Of a DNA stretch of 64,000 bases, positions 60,258-64,000 are shown in pieces; position 1 is the stretch's first letter; each line of letters opens with the position of its first letter. The translations under genes were made by a program, and so were the position numbers. Under the pieces are notes generated by a model. It had not been told where the DNA came from and searched no databases. It worked only from the letters and a program-made list of their open reading frames with translations. The stretch comes from Ideonella margarita (lineage in GTDB: Bacteria > Pseudomonadota > Gammaproteobacteria > Burkholderiales > Burkholderiaceae_C), in the NCBI RefSeq assembly GCF_038066635.1, contig NZ_JBBUTI010000008.1, positions 62,001 through 126,000 on the forward strand, given 5' to 3'.

Positions 60258-60893
60258 ATGGTCACTCTTACACGCAGAAACACCTTGGCCTTGCTGGCCG
60301 GCGCCGGCACCACGGCCGCGGGCTGGCCCCTGGCCGCGTTGGCCGCCGATCCACCGATTGAAATCGACGGTTTCAAGTTCGAACCCACGATGACCGTGGC
60401 CGGCAAGGCGCTGCAGCTCAACGGCGCGGCCGTGTCGAGCATCCTGTCGGTGCGCACCAGCGTGGTTGCCCTGTACCTGCCGCGCAAGCAGACCACCGCG
60501 GAAGGCGCGCTCGCCGAGCCGGGTGCCAAGCGTCTGTGCTTCTACAGCCTGCGTGAAGTCTCGGCGAAGGACTTGTCCAACACCTTCCTCGACCGGCTGC
60601 GCCAGAACGCCTCCCGCGAGGAAATTGCCGCTGGTTTCATCCAGATCGCCCAGTTCGGCTCGGCCTTCAGCAACCGCAACAAGTTGAGCCGCGGTGACTT
60701 TGTCACCATGGACTTCAACCCGACCAGCTCACTCACCGACATCGCCCTGAACGGTCAGCGCATCGGTGAGCCGATGCAGGGCGAAAACTTCTTCCGGATG
60801 ATGATGAAGATCTGGATGGGCCCGAAGGTGCGGCCAGCCACGCGCAACGGCTTGCTGGGCGATGTCAGCGGCGCCACGGGCGCGGGCGGCTGA
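60258..60893 (+). CDS. Chalcone isomerase-like protein, exported
   Basis: 211 residues with signal peptide (TLALLAGAGTTAAGWPLAAL, cleavage near AALA). The rest matches the bacterial chalcone isomerase-like family: IDGFKFEPTMTVAGKALQLN at the start, SSILSVRTSVVALYLPRK, and TMDFNPTSSLTDIALNGQRI. Bacterial members are periplasmic and usually of unknown activity; classical flavonoid isomerase activity is not implied. It ends 37 nt before the convergent ROK regulator. Confidence 0.85.
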   Translation: MVTLTRRNTLALLAGAGTTAAGWPLAALAADPPIEIDGFKFEPTMTVAGKALQLNGAAVSSILSVRTSVVALYLPRKQTTAEGALAEPGAKRLCFYSLREVSAKDLSNTFLDRLRQNASREEIAAGFIQIAQFGSAFSNRNKLSRGDFVTMDFNPTSSLTDIALNGQRIGEPMQGENFFRMMMKIWMGPKVRPATRNGLLGDVSGATGAGG

Positions 60894-60929
60894 ACCAGCA
60901 AAGAAGACGCAGCTGACCCGGCGGACCGG

Positions 60930-62171
60930 TCAGCTGGCCTGCGCAGCCTTGAGGAACAGATCGCGGTCGGGCGCGAAGTTCGCGTAGAGCGGCAGCAGCG
61001 CGCCACCGATGGCGCGCGCATCTGAGCCGATCGCGCCCGGCAGCACGCTGGGGCGCACCACACCTTCCCAGCTGTAGCGCTCGAACGCGGCGTTCACGCT
61101 GCGCAGCAGCTCGGCCAGCAGTTCGCGGCTGATCGAGCCATCCACGATCACGCCTTCGAGATCGAGCAGGCACGTCGCGCTGTTGGCGGCCAGGGCAATG
61201 CCCGCCGCCGCCTGCTCCAGCCAGGCCTGCGTGATGGGCAGCCACGGTGCCTGCAGCGCACGCGCGTCGCTGGCGGCTGACGCTTCCAAGCCAGCCGCCT
61301 GAAAACGGGTTTCCAGCGCCAGCAGTGAAGCCACGCTCAGCAACTGCGGTGGCGCGCCTGACGCACCGGCTTGCGCCAGCCCCAGCGGCATCGAGCCGAT
61401 GGCACCGGCATTGCCGTGCAGGCCGGCGCGCAAGTGGCTGTCGATGACCAGGCCACCGCCGACGAAGGTGTCGACGAAAACGTAGAGAAACGACTTCACG
61501 CTGCGACCCCGGCCGGCCACCAGCTCGGCCACGCAGGCGGCTGCAGTGTCCTTCAGCGATTCCACCGGCAGGCCGGTGACACGCTCGACTTCAGCGCCCA
61601 GATCAATGCGCTCCCAGGCCTCTGCCAGCGCTTTGGGAATGTTGAGCAGGTCTTGCCAGCCTCCCAATGACAGGGGCGCGGCGATGCCGATGCCCTGCAG
61701 CCGCTCGCAGCCGGCAGCACCCAAATGCGCGCGCAGTGCCTGCACCCGGTCGGCGATTTCCTGCAGCACCTGCGCGGGTTCGGGGAAGGCGTAGTCGCAG
61801 CTGGAACGCTCGCGCACGCGGCCTTCAAAATCGATCAGCAGCACATCCAGGCTGCGGCGCCCGACCTTCACGCCGATCGACCAGGCGCCGTCCGGGTTCA
61901 GGCCCAGCGGCACCGAGGGCTGCCCCACCTTGCCGCGTTGCGGCGCACCTTTCACCAGCAGACCTTCGTCGATCAGGCGCTTGGTGATCATCGAGACGGT
62001 CTGCGCCGTCAGGTGCGTCAAGCGCGCCAGTTCCGCCCCGGGCAGCGCGCCATGCAGGCGGATGGCCTGCAGCACCACGCGCTCGTTGTACTGGCGCAAG
62101 CCCCCCTGGCTGGAGCCGCGCGGGCGCAGCCGCAGGCCTTCAGGGTGGGGGCTGGGGGCATCAAGGGACAA
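60930..62171 (-). CDS. ROK family transcriptional regulator
   Basis: 413 residues. N-terminal winged helix-turn-helix (LRQYNERVVLQAIRLHGALP, then LTAQTVSMITKRLIDEGLL) and a ROK sugar-kinase-like domain (FVDTFVGGGLVIDSHLRAGL with HGNAGAIGSMPLG). The canonical Cys cluster of the ROK zinc site is not obvious. The start is a TTG at 62171 with GGAG 6 nt upstream; it overlaps fucU by 11 nt, so the two are coupled. It probably regulates the adjacent sugar ABC transporter operon in response to the transported sugar. Confidence 0.88.
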   Translation of the reverse strand: MSLDAPSPHPEGLRLRPRGSSQGGLRQYNERVVLQAIRLHGALPGAELARLTHLTAQTVSMITKRLIDEGLLVKGAPQRGKVGQPSVPLGLNPDGAWSIGVKVGRRSLDVLLIDFEGRVRERSSCDYAFPEPAQVLQEIADRVQALRAHLGAAGCERLQGIGIAAPLSLGGWQDLLNIPKALAEAWERIDLGAEVERVTGLPVESLKDTAAACVAELVAGRGRSVKSFLYVFVDTFVGGGLVIDSHLRAGLHGNAGAIGSMPLGLAQAGASGAPPQLLSVASLLALETRFQAAGLEASAASDARALQAPWLPITQAWLEQAAAGIALAANSATCLLDLEGVIVDGSISRELLAELLRSVNAAFERYSWEGVVRPSVLPGAIGSDARAIGGALLPLYANFAPDRDLFLKAAQAS

Positions 62172-62628
62172 GCACTTCTCCGATCACGCCCTTCTTGAAC
62201 AGGAAGTTGCCGTAGGGCTGCAACTCGCCGGTCAGGACGATGGCATGTGCCTGGCGCACACGGTCGTAGAACGCAAAGCGTTCGGTGGGCTGGCATTGTG
62301 CCGCGCTGGCATGGCCGCCCTGCACCAGCATCTCGATGACGCTGCGCTGCTGCGCGCTTTGCCAACCCGGCGGCTGGGCACACACCTGCATGTAGGCCAC
62401 GGGTTGCTCCACCGCCGCGTCGAGCGGCAGCAGCGCCAGCACGGCCTCGGCCACCTGCTGCACCGAGGCGCCGGGCAGGTGGATCAGCGGCTTGGGGCCG
62501 TGCGGCCCCTGGGCCAGCGTGTGGGCGGTGAAGTTGGCGTCGGCGATGACGATCTCGTCTCCATGGCCCATCTGGGCCAGCACCTTCAACAGGTCGGGCG
62601 TGAGCAGCGGAGGAATGCCTTTGAGCAT
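62161..62628 (-). CDS. fucU: RbsD/FucU family sugar mutarotase
   Basis: 155 residues. Starts MLKGIPPLLTPDLLKVLAQM and contains GHGDEIVIADANFTAHTLAQ with the conserved His, very close to E. coli FucU (fucose mutarotase). It interconverts the anomers of the imported sugar so that the correct one enters metabolism. It lies between the ABC ATPase gene and the ROK regulator, same strand, 18 nt after the ATPase. FucU is preferred over RbsD because of the LLTPDLLKVLAQMGHGDE pattern; the sugar itself could be fucose, ribose or fructose. Confidence 0.88.
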   Translation of the reverse strand: MLKGIPPLLTPDLLKVLAQMGHGDEIVIADANFTAHTLAQGPHGPKPLIHLPGASVQQVAEAVLALLPLDAAVEQPVAYMQVCAQPPGWQSAQQRSVIEMLVQGGHASAAQCQPTERFAFYDRVRQAHAIVLTGELQPYGNFLFKKGVIGEVLVP

Positions 62629-62646
62629 GGAAAGTCGCGGCGCGCT

Positions 62647-63447
62647 TCAGGCCAGGCAATCGGCCGGAATGTCTTCGGCGCGCATGGCGCCGGTCATCAC
62701 CGCCACGGTGTCGCTCATGCTGATCTTCTTCGGGTTCAGCACGGCCGCGCGCTTGCCCAGGCGGGCCACGTGGATCCGGTCAGCCACCTCGAACACATGC
62801 GGCATGTTGTGCGAGATGAGCACCACGGGCAGGCCCTTGTCGCGCACCCGGCGGATGAGCTCAAGCACCATGTTGCCCTCCTTCACACCGAGTGCGGCGG
62901 TGGGCTCATCCATGATGACCACGTGCTGGGCGAAGGCCGCCGCGCGGGCCACGGCCACGCACTGGCGCTGGCCACCCGAGAGCGTCTCCACCGGCTGCGT
63001 CATCGAGCGGATGCCCACCTTCAAGTCATTCATGCGGGCAATGCTCTGCGCCAGCATTTCCTTCTTGTCGAGCATGCGCAGCACGTTGCCCATGAAGCCC
63101 GGTCGGCGCAGCTCGCGGCCCAGGAACAGGTTCTCCGCAATCGTCATCGCCGGGGCCACGGCCAAGTCTTGATAGACAGTCTCGATGCCGGCGCGGCGCG
63201 CGTCGATCGGGCTGCGGAAATGAATGGGCTGGCCGTCGAGCAGGATCTCGCCTTCGTCGGGCACCACGGCGCCCGACAGCGCCTTGATCAGGCTGGACTT
63301 GCCCGCGCCGTTGTCGCCGATCACGGCGAGGATTTCGCCAGCGCGCAATTCGAAGTCAGCGCCATCAAGCGCGGTGACCTGACCGTAGCGCTTGACCAGG
63401 CCCTTGGCTTGCAGCACCAGCGGTGCGGTGTTGGAGGATGCAGTCAT
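62647..63447 (-). CDS. frcA: Sugar ABC transporter ATP-binding protein, single NBD (FrcA type)
   Basis: 266 residues with one ABC domain: Walker A VIGDNGAGKSSLIKALSGA, Q-loop ETVYQDLAV, signature LSGGQRQCVAVARA, Walker B VVIMDEPTAALGV and switch His ISHNMPHVF. Single-domain sugar ATPases of this length with a RbsC/FrcC-like permease are typical of the frc fructose importer, whereas ribose-type RbsA has two domains. I chose the ATG at 63447 (GGAG upstream) over a TTG at 63471 overlapping the permease stop. It is followed by fucU and the ROK regulator. Confidence 0.9.
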   Translation of the reverse strand: MTASSNTAPLVLQAKGLVKRYGQVTALDGADFELRAGEILAVIGDNGAGKSSLIKALSGAVVPDEGEILLDGQPIHFRSPIDARRAGIETVYQDLAVAPAMTIAENLFLGRELRRPGFMGNVLRMLDKKEMLAQSIARMNDLKVGIRSMTQPVETLSGGQRQCVAVARAAAFAQHVVIMDEPTAALGVKEGNMVLELIRRVRDKGLPVVLISHNMPHVFEVADRIHVARLGKRAAVLNPKKISMSDTVAVMTGAMRAEDIPADCLA

Positions 63448-63467
63448 GGTGTGGGGCTCCGGGGCGC

Positions 63468-64000
63468 TCAACGGCTGGCCTTGTGGGAAAGCTGGTCGGC
63501 AGCCACCGCCAGAATCACCAGGATGCCGGTGACCAGGATCTGATAGACCGACGACACGCCCATCAGCGTCAGGCCGTTGCGGAAGACGCCAACGATCAGC
63601 GCGCCCACGAGCGAGCCGAGGATGACGCCGCGGCCACCAAACAGGCTGGTGCCGCCCAGCACCACGGCGGTGATGGCGTCGAGGTTTTCGGTCTGGCCGG
63701 CGTTCGGGTCACCGACGCCGGTGCGCGCCACGCTCAGCAGCGCCGCGATGCCGTAGAAGAAGCCCGCCAGCACATACACGCCCAGCAGGATGCGCTGGGT
63801 CGGAATGCCGGTGAGGCGCGTGGCTTCCGGGCTGTTGCCCACCGCGTACACATGGCGGCCGCGGGCGGTTTCACGCAGCGCGAACCAGGCGACCAGGTAC
63901 AGGCCCAGCATCGCCACCACACCCCAGGCCACCTCGGTGCCACCGATGGTGAAGGTATTGCCCAGGCCGGTCATCAGCTCGGGCAGGTCGGTGATGGTCT
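63468..64000 (-). CDS. frcC: Sugar ABC transporter permease (FrcC/RbsC type), C-terminal part, cut by window edge
   Basis: The visible 177 codons encode several transmembrane helices and the permease coupling region (PEATRLTGIPTQRILLGVYV; NLDAITAVVLGGTSLFGGRG), followed by LVGALIVGVFRNGLTLMGVS at the end. This is the RbsC/FrcC family of monosaccharide permeases. The start lies beyond position 64000. It is upstream of and on the same strand as the ATPase, 20 nt away. Confidence 0.88.
   Translation of the reverse strand, partial: TITDLPELMTGLGNTFTIGGTEVAWGVVAMLGLYLVAWFALRETARGRHVYAVGNSPEATRLTGIPTQRILLGVYVLAGFFYGIAALLSVARTGVGDPNAGQTENLDAITAVVLGGTSLFGGRGVILGSLVGALIVGVFRNGLTLMGVSSVYQILVTGILVILAVAADQLSHKASR

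Noticed and set aside
1..64000. CRISPR array or insertion sequence
   Set aside because: No regularly spaced repeats, cas genes, transposase or terminal inverted repeats were seen.

Overview
The window is about 64 kb of high-GC bacterial chromosome. Gene content and order point to a beta-proteobacterium of the order Burkholderiales (Sphaerotilaceae/Comamonadaceae-like): rsmB-DUF4390-ntrY-ntrX with an NtrX that lacks the AAA+ domain, gap close to tkt, topB, ubiH, a PhoX-type phosphatase and an frc-type sugar importer. The genus cannot be fixed from the sequence alone. Both ends cut genes: aroG on the left and a sugar ABC permease on the right.

Layout. 0-4.3 kb: start of aroG, a small ABM-domain monooxygenase, three tandem YceI-like periplasmic proteins with a cytochrome b561, and a Nudix hydrolase. 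4.3-16.8 kb: an accessory region, visibly poorer in GC over much of its length. It carries a PLD-helicase-DUF3427 protein, two different hipBA toxin-antitoxin modules each with palindromic operator candidates, an HNH endonuclease, an integrase remnant and small phage/plasmid-type ORFs, and it ends at a tRNA-Phe gene. Inside it, between the two hipBA modules, is a bufferin operon: a Cys-rich precursor plus a natural BufB-BufC fusion. 16.9-29 kb: core genes ntrX, ntrY, DUF4390, rsmB, folE with a BLUF photoreceptor, lemA, queC, proA, a zinc-ribbon membrane protein and an AEC transporter. 29-36 kb: phoX with a Pho-box candidate, topB, a SET-domain protein, birA and a SPOR protein. 36-45 kb: two S8 proteases with GlyGly-CTERM-type tails, then gap, a TonB-C-like repeat protein and tkt. 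45.5-57.6 kb: a polyamine/membrane block with speD, murU and an eight-gene same-strand run (SPFH, DUF4178, DUF350, membrane spermidine synthase, FAD oxidoreductase, PotD-like binding protein, diguanylate cyclase, hybrid histidine kinase). 57.7-64 kb: ubiH, an outer-membrane channel-like protein, a chalcone-isomerase-like protein, and an ROK regulator, fucU and ABC sugar transporter operon.

The observations most worth following are: (1) the 46.7-57.6 kb run, which places a predicted polyamine-synthesis/membrane module (SPFH-DUF4178-DUF350-SpeE-like-FAD enzyme) directly upstream of a PotD-like binding protein and c-di-GMP/phosphorelay sensors, resembling the NspS-MbaA logic; (2) the BufB-BufC fusion with its six-Cys bufferin; (3) the tRNA-Phe-proximal defence/TA island with clear HipB operator candidates; and (4) tandem rhombosortase-type proteases. 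All functions are read from sequence motifs and gene context; no database search was run.
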